Below are positions 25,566 through 34,249 of a DNA stretch of 64,000 bases, piece by piece. The stretch comes from Haladaptatus halobius (GTDB lineage: Archaea; Halobacteriota; Halobacteria; Halobacteriales; Haladaptataceae). Each line of letters opens with the position of its first letter. Positions within the stretch are counted from its first letter, which is position 1. The stretch lies in assembly GCF_020618475.1 (NCBI RefSeq), contig NZ_CP085335.1, forward strand, positions 2,294,001 to 2,358,000, given 5' to 3'. A program made the position numbers and the translations under genes. The notes beneath the pieces are model-generated. The model saw nothing but the letters and a program-made list of their open reading frames with translations. It was not told the DNA's origin and did no database searches.

Positions 25566-27356
25566 ATGAGTTCTGTTCCCGAACGGATCGATATCGACAC
25601 GAAATATAAGTGGGATTTGGAGAGCATCTACGCGGACGACGGCGATTGGGAGGACGCCTACGAAGCGGTCGAGGAGCGATTAGGTGACCTCGAAGCCTAC
25701 GAAGGGCGGGCGACCGAAGACGGCGAGACGCTGTTCGAAGTGCTCCAGCTTTCGGACGAACTCGGGCGCGAGGTGTCGATGGTAGCCTCGTACGCCCGAA
25801 TGCGAAGCGACGAGAACACCTCCGACCAGGAGTATCAGGCGCTCGCCACGCGCGCACAGTCGCTCGCATCGCGCGCCCAGAGCGCGGGAAGCTTCATCGA
25901 ACCGGAGATCCAGTCGCTCGACCGCGACGAACTCGACCGGATGGTCGATGAGACGGATGGACTCGAACGGTACGACCACTTCCTCGACGACGTGATGCGG
26001 ACGAAAGAGCACACCCGCTCCGCCGAAATCGAGAATTTGCTCGCGGAGTTCGGCGAAGTCACGGGCGCGGCGGGCGAGATCTACAACATGCTCTCGAACG
26101 CCGACATGACCTTCCCCACCGTCGAGAAACCCGACGGAGACGCGGTCGAAATCACCCAGAGCAACTTCGTCAACCTGCTCAAGAATCCCGACCGCGAGTT
26201 CCGACAGACGGTGTACGAGAGTTACTTCGACGAGTGGAGCGACGTTCGAAACTCGGTCGGCGCGGCGTACAAGAACAGCGTCAAATCGGACGTGAAGTAT
26301 GCGCAGGCCCGGAACTACGACACCGCACGCGAGGCGGCGCTGGACGGCCCGAACGTCCCGCCCGAGGTGTACGACAACCTGCTCGACACTGTGCGGGCCA
26401 ACCTCGACAAACTCCACCATCACGCGAAACTCAAGCGCGAGAGCCTCGGCGTGGACGAGCTCCAGATGTGGGACCTCTACATGCCGATGACCGACACGGA
26501 GAGCCCCGATTTGGACTACGACCGAGCGGTCGAGTACGTCACCGAGTCGCTGGGTACCCTCGGCGACGACTACCGGTCGCGCGTCGCGGAGGGTATCGAA
26601 TCGCGCTGGATCGACGTATACGAGACGCAGGACAAGCGGGCTGGCGCATACAGCGGCGGTACCTACGACACCCAGCCGTTCATCCTGATGAACTATCAGG
26701 ACGACATCTCATCGATGTACACCCTCGCACACGAACTCGGCCACTCGCTCCACTCGCAGTTGACGAGCGAGACCCAACCCTACGTGTACAGCGGGTACGA
26801 GATATTCGTCGCCGAGGTGGCCAGCACCGTCAACGAATCGCTGCTGACTCACCATCTGCTGGAGACGGTGGACGACCGGGATTTCCGCCAGCACGTCCTG
26901 AACGAGTATCTGGAGCGGTTCCGCTCGACCCTGTACCGACAGACCCTCTTCGCCGACTTCGAGTATCAAGCCCATCAGGTCGTGGAGAACGACGAGGCGG
27001 TCACCCCCGACCGGTTGGACGGGATTTACGGCGACTTGAAGCGGGAGTTCTACGACCCCGCCGTCGTGGACGAGCGAATCGAGCGCGAGTGGATGCGCAT
27101 CCCACATTTCTACCGCGCGTATTACGTCTACCAGTACAGCACGGGCATCAGCGCCGCCGTCGCGCTGGCCGACAAGATTCTGGAGGAGGGCGAACCCGCC
27201 GCCGAACGCTACCTTGAATTCCTCCGCAGCGGGTCACGCGAGTATCCGCTCGAACTGCTCGAAGGCGCGGGCGTGGACATGCGCTCGCCCGAACCCATTC
27301 AGCGCGCCCTCGACGTGTACGGCGACCACTTGGACGAGATGGAGGCGCTGATCTGA
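25566..27356 (+). CDS. pepF: Oligoendopeptidase F
   Basis: A metallopeptidase of 596 residues in family M3B. The zinc motif HELGHSLH is at 389-396 and the third ligand lies in VAEVASTVNESLL about 26 residues later. The N-terminal PepF domain (about 115-180) and the long helical bundle are complete, with usual length. It degrades short peptides in the cytoplasm, downstream of the proteasome; the proteasome ATPase gene pan follows 272 bases on. Confidence 0.95.
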   Translation: MSSVPERIDIDTKYKWDLESIYADDGDWEDAYEAVEERLGDLEAYEGRATEDGETLFEVLQLSDELGREVSMVASYARMRSDENTSDQEYQALATRAQSLASRAQSAGSFIEPEIQSLDRDELDRMVDETDGLERYDHFLDDVMRTKEHTRSAEIENLLAEFGEVTGAAGEIYNMLSNADMTFPTVEKPDGDAVEITQSNFVNLLKNPDREFRQTVYESYFDEWSDVRNSVGAAYKNSVKSDVKYAQARNYDTAREAALDGPNVPPEVYDNLLDTVRANLDKLHHHAKLKRESLGVDELQMWDLYMPMTDTESPDLDYDRAVEYVTESLGTLGDDYRSRVAEGIESRWIDVYETQDKRAGAYSGGTYDTQPFILMNYQDDISSMYTLAHELGHSLHSQLTSETQPYVYSGYEIFVAEVASTVNESLLTHHLLETVDDRDFRQHVLNEYLERFRSTLYRQTLFADFEYQAHQVVENDEAVTPDRLDGIYGDLKREFYDPAVVDERIEREWMRIPHFYRAYYVYQYSTGISAAVALADKILEEGEPAAERYLEFLRSGSREYPLELLEGAGVDMRSPEPIQRALDVYGDHLDEMEALI

Positions 27357-27593
27357 GATAGTCAAGACCGACGTTCGGAAACGGGTCTCGTTTTCGTCTT
27401 TCGTTCGAACTCGCTCGCCGAGTCGGGGGTCTGGGGATACCACTATCGCAACGACTCCTGCACCGCGACGGGAGTCCGAGAACGCTGTATAGCGTAAAAC
27501 CACGGAATCTCCGCTCGAAGTTCGAAACCGCCCAAAAACCGTTACCAGCGAATCGCCCCACGCCGGCACCGCAGCCCCTCCGCGACCCAAAGG

Positions 27594-27603
27594 CACTTTT
27601 AAT
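27594..27603 (+). promoter_or_regulatory. TATA-like element of pan
   Basis: CACTTTTAAT is centred about 30 bases before the ATG at 27629. The position predicts transcription starting at or close to that ATG and argues against the ATG at 27602, which would lie inside the promoter. Confidence 0.5.
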
Positions 27604-27628
27604 GTGGCGACATACAAACGAACAAGAA

Positions 27629-28849
27629 ATGTCGCGCAGTCCATCCGTTCCTGATCGACCAACGCTCGAACTCGACCCCAACATGTCCGACTCGGAGCGT
27701 CTGTCGGCGCTCTTGGAGCACTACACGGACATCACGAAGGTCAACGAGAAGCTGAACGAGCGCGTCGAGGCTGCTGGAGAACGCCGAGAGGATCTCGCGG
27801 CGGAGGTCGACCGACTCCAGCGCGAGAACGAGACGCTGAAGACGACTTCGCTGTACGTCGCCACGGTCGAAGACATGACCGACGACGGGGTCATCATCAA
27901 GCAACACGGCAACAATCAGGAGGTGCTGACCGACGCCGCAGTCCAACTCCGAAACGACGTCGAGGCCGGTGACCGGGTCGCCGTCAACGACTCCTTCACT
28001 ATCGAGACGAGACTGGACACGGAGAAGGACGCACGAGCGCAGGCGATGGAGGTGGACGCCTCGCCGGAGGTGACCTACGACGACATCGGCGGCATCGAAG
28101 AGCAGATCCGAGAGGTCAAAGAAGCGGTCGAGGAACCGCTCGTCAACCCCGAACAGTTCGAGGAAGCCGGTATCGACCCGCCGAGCGGCGTACTCCTGCA
28201 CGGTCCGCCGGGCACCGGAAAGACGATGTTGGCGAAGGCGGTCGCCAACCAGACCGACGCCACGTTCATCAAGATGGCCGGGTCGGAACTCGTCCAGAAG
28301 TTCATCGGCGAGGGTGCCAGCCTCGTCCGCGACCTGTTCAAACTCGCCTCCGAGCGCGAGCCGGCGGTCATCTTCATCGACGAGATCGACGCGGTGGCTT
28401 CCCGTCGAACCGACTCGAAAACGTCGGGCGACGCCGAAGTGCAGCGCACGATGATGCAACTGCTCTCGGAGATGGACGGCTTCGAAGACCGCGGCAATAT
28501 CCGCATCATTGCAGCGACGAATCGCTTCGACATGCTCGACAAGGCTATCCTGCGCCCCGGGCGGTTCGACCGCCTCATCGAAGTGCCTAACCCGGACGAG
28601 GAGGGTCGCCACCGCATCCTCGAAATCCACACGCGCGACATGAACCTCGTGGAGGACGTCGACTTCGACCGACTCGCCGACGAGACGGACGGCTTCAGCG
28701 GGGCCGAGATCGAGAGTCTGACGACCGAGGCCGGGATGTTCGCCATCCGTGACGGTCGCACCGAGGTCACGATGGCGGACTTTGAGGACGCGCTGGAGAA
28801 GATTGAGGACGGCGATTCGTCGGTGCCGAACCTGCGGTACGCCTACTAA
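27629..28849 (+). CDS. pan: Proteasome-activating nucleotidase (PAN), AAA+ ATPase
   Basis: A protein of 406 residues. An N-terminal coiled coil (about 20-70) precedes an OB domain (about 75-140) and an AAA+ module with Walker A GPPGTGKT at 192-199, Walker B IFIDEID at about 248-254 and the arginine-finger segment RPGRFDR. It forms the hexameric cap that unfolds substrates for the 20S proteasome. The C-terminus reads LRYAY: it lacks the usual hydrophobic-Tyr-X ending, because Tyr is last rather than second last. The start is set by the TATA-like element just upstream. Confidence 0.95.
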   Translation: MSRSPSVPDRPTLELDPNMSDSERLSALLEHYTDITKVNEKLNERVEAAGERREDLAAEVDRLQRENETLKTTSLYVATVEDMTDDGVIIKQHGNNQEVLTDAAVQLRNDVEAGDRVAVNDSFTIETRLDTEKDARAQAMEVDASPEVTYDDIGGIEEQIREVKEAVEEPLVNPEQFEEAGIDPPSGVLLHGPPGTGKTMLAKAVANQTDATFIKMAGSELVQKFIGEGASLVRDLFKLASEREPAVIFIDEIDAVASRRTDSKTSGDAEVQRTMMQLLSEMDGFEDRGNIRIIAATNRFDMLDKAILRPGRFDRLIEVPNPDEEGRHRILEIHTRDMNLVEDVDFDRLADETDGFSGAEIESLTTEAGMFAIRDGRTEVTMADFEDALEKIEDGDSSVPNLRYAY

Positions 28850-28878
28850 AATCGACCTTTTACGGCGGCGAGGGCTCG

Positions 28879-28924
28879 CGGTCGGGTGCCGTCGTGCACG
28901 GCCGTGCACGACGGCACCCGACCG
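28879..28924. repeat. Perfect 46-bp palindrome downstream of pan
   Basis: Two 23-base arms, 28879-28901 and 28902-28924, are exact reverse complements with no spacer. The core reads GTGCACGGCCGTGCAC. It starts 30 bases after the pan stop and ends 83 bases before the next gene, on the same strand. It may form a very stable RNA hairpin at the pan 3' end, a cruciform, or a symmetric protein site. No downstream T-run marks a plain terminator. Confidence 0.85.
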
Positions 28925-29007
28925 TGATTCGAGAGCTTCGCTCGTTCGAACGACAGCAACCGGTCGTGGCGAATGCTTTTATTTGAGTTCCACCCGTTTC
29001 CCCGTGT

Positions 29008-29283
29008 ATGGCAGATCTGCTCTCAGACGACGAAATCGAGACCCGAGCCCCGAGCGGATGGGAGCGCGACGGCGACGAGATAGTCCGTGTGTACGAATTC
29101 GACGACTACCTGAAGGGCGTCGCGTTCGCGTCCGAAGTCGGCGAAATAGCGGACGAGGAGTTCCACCATCCCGAGATGATCATCCGGTACGACGAGGTCG
29201 AGGTGCGCCTGACGAGTCACGAGGAAGGCGGCATCACCGAGCAGGACGTGACGATGGCCGAGCGCTTCGACGACGTGCGCTGA
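29008..29283 (+). CDS. 4a-hydroxytetrahydrobiopterin dehydratase (pterin-4-alpha-carbinolamine dehydratase)
   Basis: A protein of 91 residues with the active-site motif EFHHPE (51-56) and the second half VRLTSHEEGGITEQD, giving His53, His54, His71 and Asp80 as likely catalytic residues. It recycles the pterin cofactor of aromatic hydroxylases or moonlights in other pterin chemistry; no hydroxylase is nearby. Its stop overlaps the ATG of the LWR-salt gene by one base. Confidence 0.93.
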   Translation: MADLLSDDEIETRAPSGWERDGDEIVRVYEFDDYLKGVAFASEVGEIADEEFHHPEMIIRYDEVEVRLTSHEEGGITEQDVTMAERFDDVR

Positions 29284-29654
29284 TGGACGCGCGCTACGCG
29301 TTCGCGGTTCGGTTCCGCCTCGACCCGGCGATCTCGGGCGTCGCGCTCGAACCACGCAGGTTCGAGACGCGCCTGTCGCGGCGTGCCGACCCGCCGGGCG
29401 AGGACGGGTGGCTCTTCTTTCGCGACAACCTCTGGCGCGGAAACATCGGCGACGACCGTTACTTCCGCGAACTGGCGAGCGAGGCGCTCGGCGTCCCCGT
29501 GACGAACGTGGAGTACCGAGCGTTCGAGACGGACGAGGAGTACTACGACGCGCTGAAAGCGGAGATTCACGAGAATCTGGCGGAGTTCAAGGCCGACTCG
29601 GTATCCGAGGTGATCTCGAAATATCTTGGCAGTTCCGTCGAAGTCGAGTATTGA
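29283..29654 (+). CDS. LWR-salt protein
   Basis: A protein of 123 residues with the RDNLWRGNIGDD motif (about 48-59) that names this haloarchaea-specific family. The N-terminal half is a strand-rich domain starting YAFAVRFRLDP; the C-terminal half is helical and acidic. Its function is unknown. The one-base stop/start overlap with the pterin dehydratase gene shows they share an mRNA. Confidence 0.88.
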   Translation: MDARYAFAVRFRLDPAISGVALEPRRFETRLSRRADPPGEDGWLFFRDNLWRGNIGDDRYFRELASEALGVPVTNVEYRAFETDEEYYDALKAEIHENLAEFKADSVSEVISKYLGSSVEVEY

Positions 29655-29772
29655 ACGGTAGTGTTACGGAGCATTTTCGAATGATCTTCTCAGCAGGTCG
29701 GAGTTCGACGGAACGGCGGTGTCCGTCCGCGGAATCGACAGGCACTTTCGCGCGACGAACCGACCCCTGTGC

Positions 29773-30246
29773 ATGAGCACGATTCGGGTCGTCTGGGGAA
29801 CCGCCAGCGGGCCGACGAAGATGTCGTCGTACGACGCCGCGCTGGCGGAAGCGAACGTCCACAACTACAACCTCGTCGCCGTCTCGTCGGTCATCCCCGC
29901 CGACGCGACCGTCGAAGCGGTGGGCACCGCGCCCGACCTCGGCCCCGCCGGGAACCGCCTGACCGTGGTCGAGGCGCGGGCAACCCGCGCCGGGCCGGGG
30001 CACGCCTCCGCCGGATTGGGCTGGACGACGGGCGACGGGGCGGGTCTTTTCTATGAAGCCGCGGGCGAGACGGACGGCACGGAGATCGAAGAGCGCGTCC
30101 GGGCCGGACTGGAAGCGGGGCGAGAACTCCGCGACTGGGATTTCGCGGGCGAGTCGACCGAGACGGTGACCGCGGACGCCGAACCGGGCACGTACGTCAC
30201 CGCCGTCGTTCTCGCGGTGTACGGCGAGAGCGAACCCATCTATTAG
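29773..30246 (+). CDS. pdaD: Pyruvoyl-dependent arginine decarboxylase
   Basis: A proenzyme of 157 residues. The self-cleavage site is in NLVAVSSVIP, between Ser38 and Ser39, where the second serine becomes the pyruvoyl group. Other conserved parts are GTASGPTKMSSYDAAL and the GLGWTTG segment. It makes agmatine from arginine; in archaea agmatine is needed for agmatidine at position 34 of tRNA-Ile(AUA), besides polyamine synthesis. The chosen ATG at 29773 gives the usual length. Confidence 0.93.
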   Translation: MSTIRVVWGTASGPTKMSSYDAALAEANVHNYNLVAVSSVIPADATVEAVGTAPDLGPAGNRLTVVEARATRAGPGHASAGLGWTTGDGAGLFYEAAGETDGTEIEERVRAGLEAGRELRDWDFAGESTETVTADAEPGTYVTAVVLAVYGESEPIY

Positions 30247-30303
30247 GTTCCGGGGGCGACGGGTTTATACCGCGGTCGAACTTACCGAAGGGTAGCAGAC
30301 CGC

Positions 30304-30699
30304 ATGAACGGAAACACTCCTTACGCTGGTATTCCCGACGTGACGCAGGCCGGACAGCGCGCGTCTGTCGATGTCGAGGAACTCTCTTCCGAGCAAAAGC
30401 GGGCGCTCCGGAACAGCGTGGCCGACATCGCCACGTTGACCCGAAAGTATCTCCCCGACGAGTACGTCATCGGGTCGCAGGTCACGAACGGCGCGACCGG
30501 CCCGCAGGCTACCGTCTCGGTACAGCCGCCGGTCGGCCACATCGTCAGCGCCGGATTCGAACCCGAGGGTGACGAACTCGACGACGACGAACTCATCGAC
30601 GCCGACGACCGCGACGAAGTCGCCCGTGGTCTCGCCGCCAGCGCCGTCCTCCAAGTGAAACAGGCGGTCGAAGACCAGATCACGCCGACCGCTCGGTAG
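30304..30699 (+). CDS. DUF5811-like haloarchaeal protein
   Basis: A soluble acidic protein of 131 residues. A helical part, EQKRALRNSVADIATLTRKYLPDEY, is followed by two strands and an acidic loop (about 85-103), then a C-terminal helix. It belongs to a conserved haloarchaeal family of unknown function. Its 3' end overlaps the convergent small membrane protein gene by 20 bases. Confidence 0.8.
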   Translation: MNGNTPYAGIPDVTQAGQRASVDVEELSSEQKRALRNSVADIATLTRKYLPDEYVIGSQVTNGATGPQATVSVQPPVGHIVSAGFEPEGDELDDDELIDADDRDEVARGLAASAVLQVKQAVEDQITPTAR

Positions 30700-30913
30700 G
30701 CGGTCGTTTGAACATCGCGTCGACGAGGACGAACGCGGCCACGAGACCCGCCGTCATCTTCCCGACGTGGAACGGAACTGAGAGCGCCGCACTGACGACC
30801 AGACCGGCGAGTAACACGACCGGCAGAGCGAGAAGAACGAGGTCGTAGTACGAGAACCGAGTAACGAGAGTCCATCGAGCGATTCGACTGGTAAATCCCT
30901 TTTTCACGCTCAT
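30680..30913 (-). CDS. Small membrane protein, unknown function
   Basis: A protein of 77 residues with two membrane helices (about 23-44 and 48-65) between a basic N-terminus and a basic tail. The ATG at 30913 is chosen because a GGAGG stands seven bases before it; the ATG at 30919 would touch that sequence. The last codons overlap the convergent DUF5811 gene. Confidence 0.65.
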   Translation of the reverse strand: MSVKKGFTSRIARWTLVTRFSYYDLVLLALPVVLLAGLVVSAALSVPFHVGKMTAGLVAAFVLVDAMFKRPPTERSA

Positions 30914-30993
30914 CCGCATCCCTCCATGCGCTGTTATTACTGCCAGAAACTAAAACGTAACTCCACCCCTTCCAAAGGGTTGGGCTTCGGAAT

Positions 30994-32793
30994 CTACTTG
31001 CCCCAGAACGGATCGCGTTTCCTCTGTTTGTCGAGGTACATCTGCAACGCTTCGAGCTCGTCCGCCGGGATGTCGTCGGAGAGCTCCTGTTCTAAAATTT
31101 TGGCATGTTTCTCCGGCAGTTCTATCCAGAGTTCGTCGCCCTCCTCTATCTGCCGACCGACAGTCGGCCCGTCGATGGCGACGCTGACCCGGTTCCCAGT
31201 TCGGGCTTCGTCTACGTCCTCGCCCTGGTCCTTCAGCCCCTTGATGGTGCCGACCCGCGTGGGTTCGTTCCCTCCGAACTTGGCGACGAAGGCGTTGTTC
31301 TTCACGGTACCCGAGAGCACTTCGATGCCGACCACGGCGGGGTCGTTCTGCCGGAAGACGTGGTCTTCTAGGATTCGGAACCGGGCGGGGCGGGTGATGT
31401 TGTCGAGGACGGTCTGTTGCTGAGCGCGCTCCATCTCCTCGACGTACTCCTCGTACTCGTCGATGAGCTGGTAGATGACGTCGCTGTCGAAGAGGCGCAC
31501 GTCTCGCTCCTCGGCTTCGTCCGCGGCGTCGGCGAGCACGTTGACGTTGAACGCCAGAATCGTCCGATGTTTCGGCTCGTCCGCGGTCGTCGCAAACCGG
31601 ACGTCACGGGGAGCCACGTCGCCGACTTCGGCGCGCATGACCGGAATCTCCGTCTCTTCGAGCGTGCTGACCATCGCTTCGAGGCTGCCGAGCGTGTCGG
31701 CTTTCACCACGATGCCTTCCTCCTGCGTGCTGACCTCGACCTCCGCGAGTTCGGCCTCCACTTCGGCGACGACATCCTCTATCTCCCGGTCGCGGACGAC
31801 GCGGACGGGTGCGCCCGCCATCGCGTCGTCCAAGCCGGGCGCGGCGATCTTCAGCCCGGCCGCCGCGCCGATGGAATCGACCTTCTCGAAGCGGTCTTCG
31901 GTTCGAATCTCGGCGAGCGGTCGGGGTTTCAGCAGGGCGCGAACGTCCGTCACGATGGGTTCGTTCGTCCCGCCGACGACGATGGTCTCGTCCGCGCCGA
32001 CGGTACCGTCGTACAACACCACGTCGAGGGTCGTCCCGAAACCTTTCTCCTCTTTGACTTCGAGCACCGTTCCCGCGCCCGGCCCGGCCACGTCGATCTC
32101 CATGTCCTCGCGCATGTAGCGCTGCGCCAGCCCCATCAACACCGTGAGCAAGTCGGGAACGCCCTCGCCCGTCTCGGCGCTCACGGGGACGACGCCGACG
32201 TTGTTCTGGAAGTTCTGGACGCGCCAGTAGAGGTCGGCGGAGAAACCGGCATCGCTGAGTTCGCCGATGAGTTCGTACAGGCTCTGGTCGAGCGTCGACC
32301 GCGCCCGGTCACTCTGAGTCTCGTAGGTCTGCTGGATGGGCGAGTCCGGTTGCGGGTTCCACCCCGGCGTCGTGTCGATCTTGTTCGCCGCGACGACGAA
32401 CGGGGTCTGCGACTGCGAGAGGATGTTGATTGCTTCCTCGGTCTGCGGTTGGAAGCCGTCATTCACGTCCACGACAAGGATGGCGATGTCCGCGAGGGCA
32501 CCGCCGCGCGACCGGAGCGTCGTGAACGAGTGGTGGCCCGGCGTGTCGATGAAGAGCAGTCCGGGGAGGTCGAAATCGTCCGGGTTGACCAGTTTTCCGG
32601 CGACCTTCGACACGATGTCGAGCGGCACTGCTGTCGCGCCGATGTGTTGTGTGATCGCGCCCGCCTCACCCTCGATAACCGTCGAGCCGCGGATCTTGTC
32701 GAGCAGGCTGGTCTTGCCGTGGTCGACGTGACCGAGGACGGCGACGATGGGGGTTCTAAGAGTTTCCGTCTCGTGTGAATCTGTGTCCGACAT
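30994..32793 (-). CDS. infB: Translation initiation factor aIF5B (IF-2 type)
   Basis: A GTPase of 599 residues that joins ribosomal subunits at initiation. The P-loop GHVDHGKT is at 21-28, switch II FIDTPGHHSF near residue 88 and NKID near 149. Two beta-barrel domains and the C-terminal tRNA-binding domain follow. It lacks the long N-terminal extension of bacterial and eukaryotic forms. The ATG at 32793 follows a GGTGG-type ribosome site; a start at 32829 would reach into the promoter area (ATTTAACT at 32841-32848). Confidence 0.97.
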   Translation of the reverse strand: MSDTDSHETETLRTPIVAVLGHVDHGKTSLLDKIRGSTVIEGEAGAITQHIGATAVPLDIVSKVAGKLVNPDDFDLPGLLFIDTPGHHSFTTLRSRGGALADIAILVVDVNDGFQPQTEEAINILSQSQTPFVVAANKIDTTPGWNPQPDSPIQQTYETQSDRARSTLDQSLYELIGELSDAGFSADLYWRVQNFQNNVGVVPVSAETGEGVPDLLTVLMGLAQRYMREDMEIDVAGPGAGTVLEVKEEKGFGTTLDVVLYDGTVGADETIVVGGTNEPIVTDVRALLKPRPLAEIRTEDRFEKVDSIGAAAGLKIAAPGLDDAMAGAPVRVVRDREIEDVVAEVEAELAEVEVSTQEEGIVVKADTLGSLEAMVSTLEETEIPVMRAEVGDVAPRDVRFATTADEPKHRTILAFNVNVLADAADEAEERDVRLFDSDVIYQLIDEYEEYVEEMERAQQQTVLDNITRPARFRILEDHVFRQNDPAVVGIEVLSGTVKNNAFVAKFGGNEPTRVGTIKGLKDQGEDVDEARTGNRVSVAIDGPTVGRQIEEGDELWIELPEKHAKILEQELSDDIPADELEALQMYLDKQRKRDPFWGK

Positions 32794-32900
32794 ACCTACC
32801 ACCCGGGAGAAGTTCTTATCACAGAACAACCCGGCACGGCATTTAACTCCATCGCCACGTCGGTCAGAGGGCAGATGACTGCGGCGGAGAAACCCGCAGG

Positions 32901-32907
32901 TTATAAT
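32901..32907 (+). promoter_or_regulatory. TATA-like box of a candidate small RNA
   Basis: TTATAAT on the plus strand, about 28 bases before a strongly structured stretch that contains no protein gene. It lies in the divergent upstream region of infB but points the other way. Confidence 0.35.
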
Positions 32908-32929
32908 GTGCTTTGGACGTTCGTGATGC

Positions 32930-33020
32930 GTCTCGGGGGATCAACTCAGCACGGTGGGTGAGTTTCGTTCACCTCTGTGCAGCCGAAGCGGCTGATCGGT
33001 GGACCTGCCCCCCTCACCGG
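32930..33020 (+). ncRNA. Candidate small structured RNA (three-way junction)
   Basis: No protein gene fits here. On the plus strand the bases fold into a closing stem GATCA/TGATC (32939-32943 with 32993-32997), a second arm GCAC/GTGC topped by GGTGA/TCACC (32949-32980), and a third arm CAGCCG/CGGCTG with a 3-base loop (32980-32994). G32935-32939 can also pair with C33008-33013. A TATA-like box precedes it at proper distance. A GTGATG sequence and a CTGA weakly recall box C/D guide RNAs. The RNA class is unknown. Confidence 0.35.
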
Positions 33021-33037
33021 CGGTCGTCGGAGAACCC

Positions 33038-33720
33038 TTAGAAGGGCGCTCGGATCGGAACAGCAGTTCCGATGGTCTCGGCGAACAGCAGGATACCGAC
33101 GGTCACGCTAGCGACACCAGCGACCGTGCGAAGGGAGTTCGTCCGTCCGACGACCCGACCCCATCCCCACGATGCGGCGGCCATCGAGACACTCGTCGCC
33201 ACCGAGAATCCGGCCAGAAATCCGGCACCGCTGAAGACCGTCGGTGCGGTCGCGGCGAGGGCGACCACAACATCCCCGCTACCGGCGAGTCCGTGAACGA
33301 TTCCGACGCTGAACGACTCCCCGTCCGCGCGCGAGTGAGCGATGCCGAGCCGTCTTCCACCGATGGTCAGGTGCAAGCGTCTCGTTCCGGACTCCCCGGC
33401 ATCTTCGGTGCGGACGTGGCGCAGAAGCGATGTTCCGAGCGCGTCCCGGCCGGCGATCACGCGAGCGCCTAACGCCACGAGGAGACGGCGACGAGAGCCT
33501 CGAATCCCGCGGTGACGGTGGACGGAATCTGGACGTCTAGCGAAAGAAACGACACGCATAACACGAGGATCGGAATCGAGTGGCCGACTCCCCACGCGGC
33601 ACCCGTCGACGCCGACCGGTTCCCGTCTTCGACCAACGTTGCGATCGCGGCGAGGTGATCCGCTTCAAAGGCGTGTTTCACGCCGAACGCACTTCCCACG
33701 GGGAGCGCGGTTTCGAACAT
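33038..33720 (-). pseudogene. NicO/UreH-type nickel-cobalt permease, broken by a one-base deletion
   Basis: Two minus-strand frames make up one membrane protein. The first (33720 down to 33469) carries GVKHAFEADHLAAI, the His-x4-Asp-His motif of nickel/cobalt permeases, and ends at TAG. The rest continues in another frame from about 33490 as LLVALGARVIAG through SVGIVHGLAGSGD to the C-terminus at 33038. Adding one C in GTC|TCCTC (about 33488-33490) restores ...ALVAVLLVALGAR.... The whole protein would be about 227 residues with six helices. It may be inactive or the result of a sequencing error. A long leader precedes it. Confidence 0.85.
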
Positions 33721-33870
33721 ACGTCGCCTTCGTTATGAGGGGGACAAATAGGTGGTGAGTTCTCCGCCCCACTCACCGCTCCCTACGGGATTCGGGCGGA
33801 TGGGACTTTCACACGCACTGCCTGCCCGTCGCCGGGATTCCGACGGGGTCGAAAGCTTTCGATGGAACCC
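33721..33870 (-). promoter_or_regulatory. Structured leader upstream of the metal permease, possible riboswitch
   Basis: The 283 bases between the permease and PRC-barrel starts hold no gene. The 150 bases before the permease contain a hairpin GGTGAG/CTCACC (33754-33777), a perfect 14-bp palindrome TCGAAAGCTTTCGA (33849-33862) and, on the minus strand, a GTGTGAAAGTCCCA stretch followed 30 bases later by GGGAGCGGTGAGTGGGG. Both phrases recall parts of cobalamin riboswitches, which often control cobalt permeases in bacteria. The match is incomplete, so this is a suggestion only. Confidence 0.25.
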
Positions 33871-34003
33871 GCGGAGGGACACGACCCACAACGAACTCGA
33901 TGACCGAAGACCTACCCCGCCGACCGTCCCCCGAGAGTCGAGTGCGCCGATGCCGACGTGAACCCCGTGGAGTTTATGTAGTAGCGCTCGGTAACCCCCA
34001 CGT

Positions 34004-34249
34004 ATGCCGGACATACTCGCGGAGAACCTCTCGGGGAAGGCCGTCATGGGGTCTGACGGCACCGAACTGGGGATGCTCTACAACATCACCATGAACCTAA
34101 AGACGGGGGAGCTATCGAGCCTCGTCGTCGAACCTGACGAACAGATCGATACCGACACCGTCGACCTCGAAGTGGACGACGACGGTCACTTCGAACTACC
34201 GGTCAACCGGGTACAGGCGGTTAAAGATTACATCGTCGTTCAGCGGTAA
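34004..34249 (+). CDS. PRC-barrel domain protein
   Basis: A protein of 81 residues made up of a single PRC barrel: ENLSGKAVMGSDGTELGMLYNI, GELSSLVVEP and a final VNRVQAVKDYIVV. In archaea such proteins often sit beside RNA-maturation genes, as with RimM in bacteria. Its TAA shares its last base with the first base of the nob1 ATG, so both are made from one mRNA. A ribosome-assembly role is an inference from this. Confidence 0.9.
   Translation: MPDILAENLSGKAVMGSDGTELGMLYNITMNLKTGELSSLVVEPDEQIDTDTVDLEVDDDGHFELPVNRVQAVKDYIVVQR

Noticed and set aside
27357..27593. Possible small gene between pepF and pan
   Set aside because: Open frames here lack acidic composition and starts; I see only the pan promoter at the right end.
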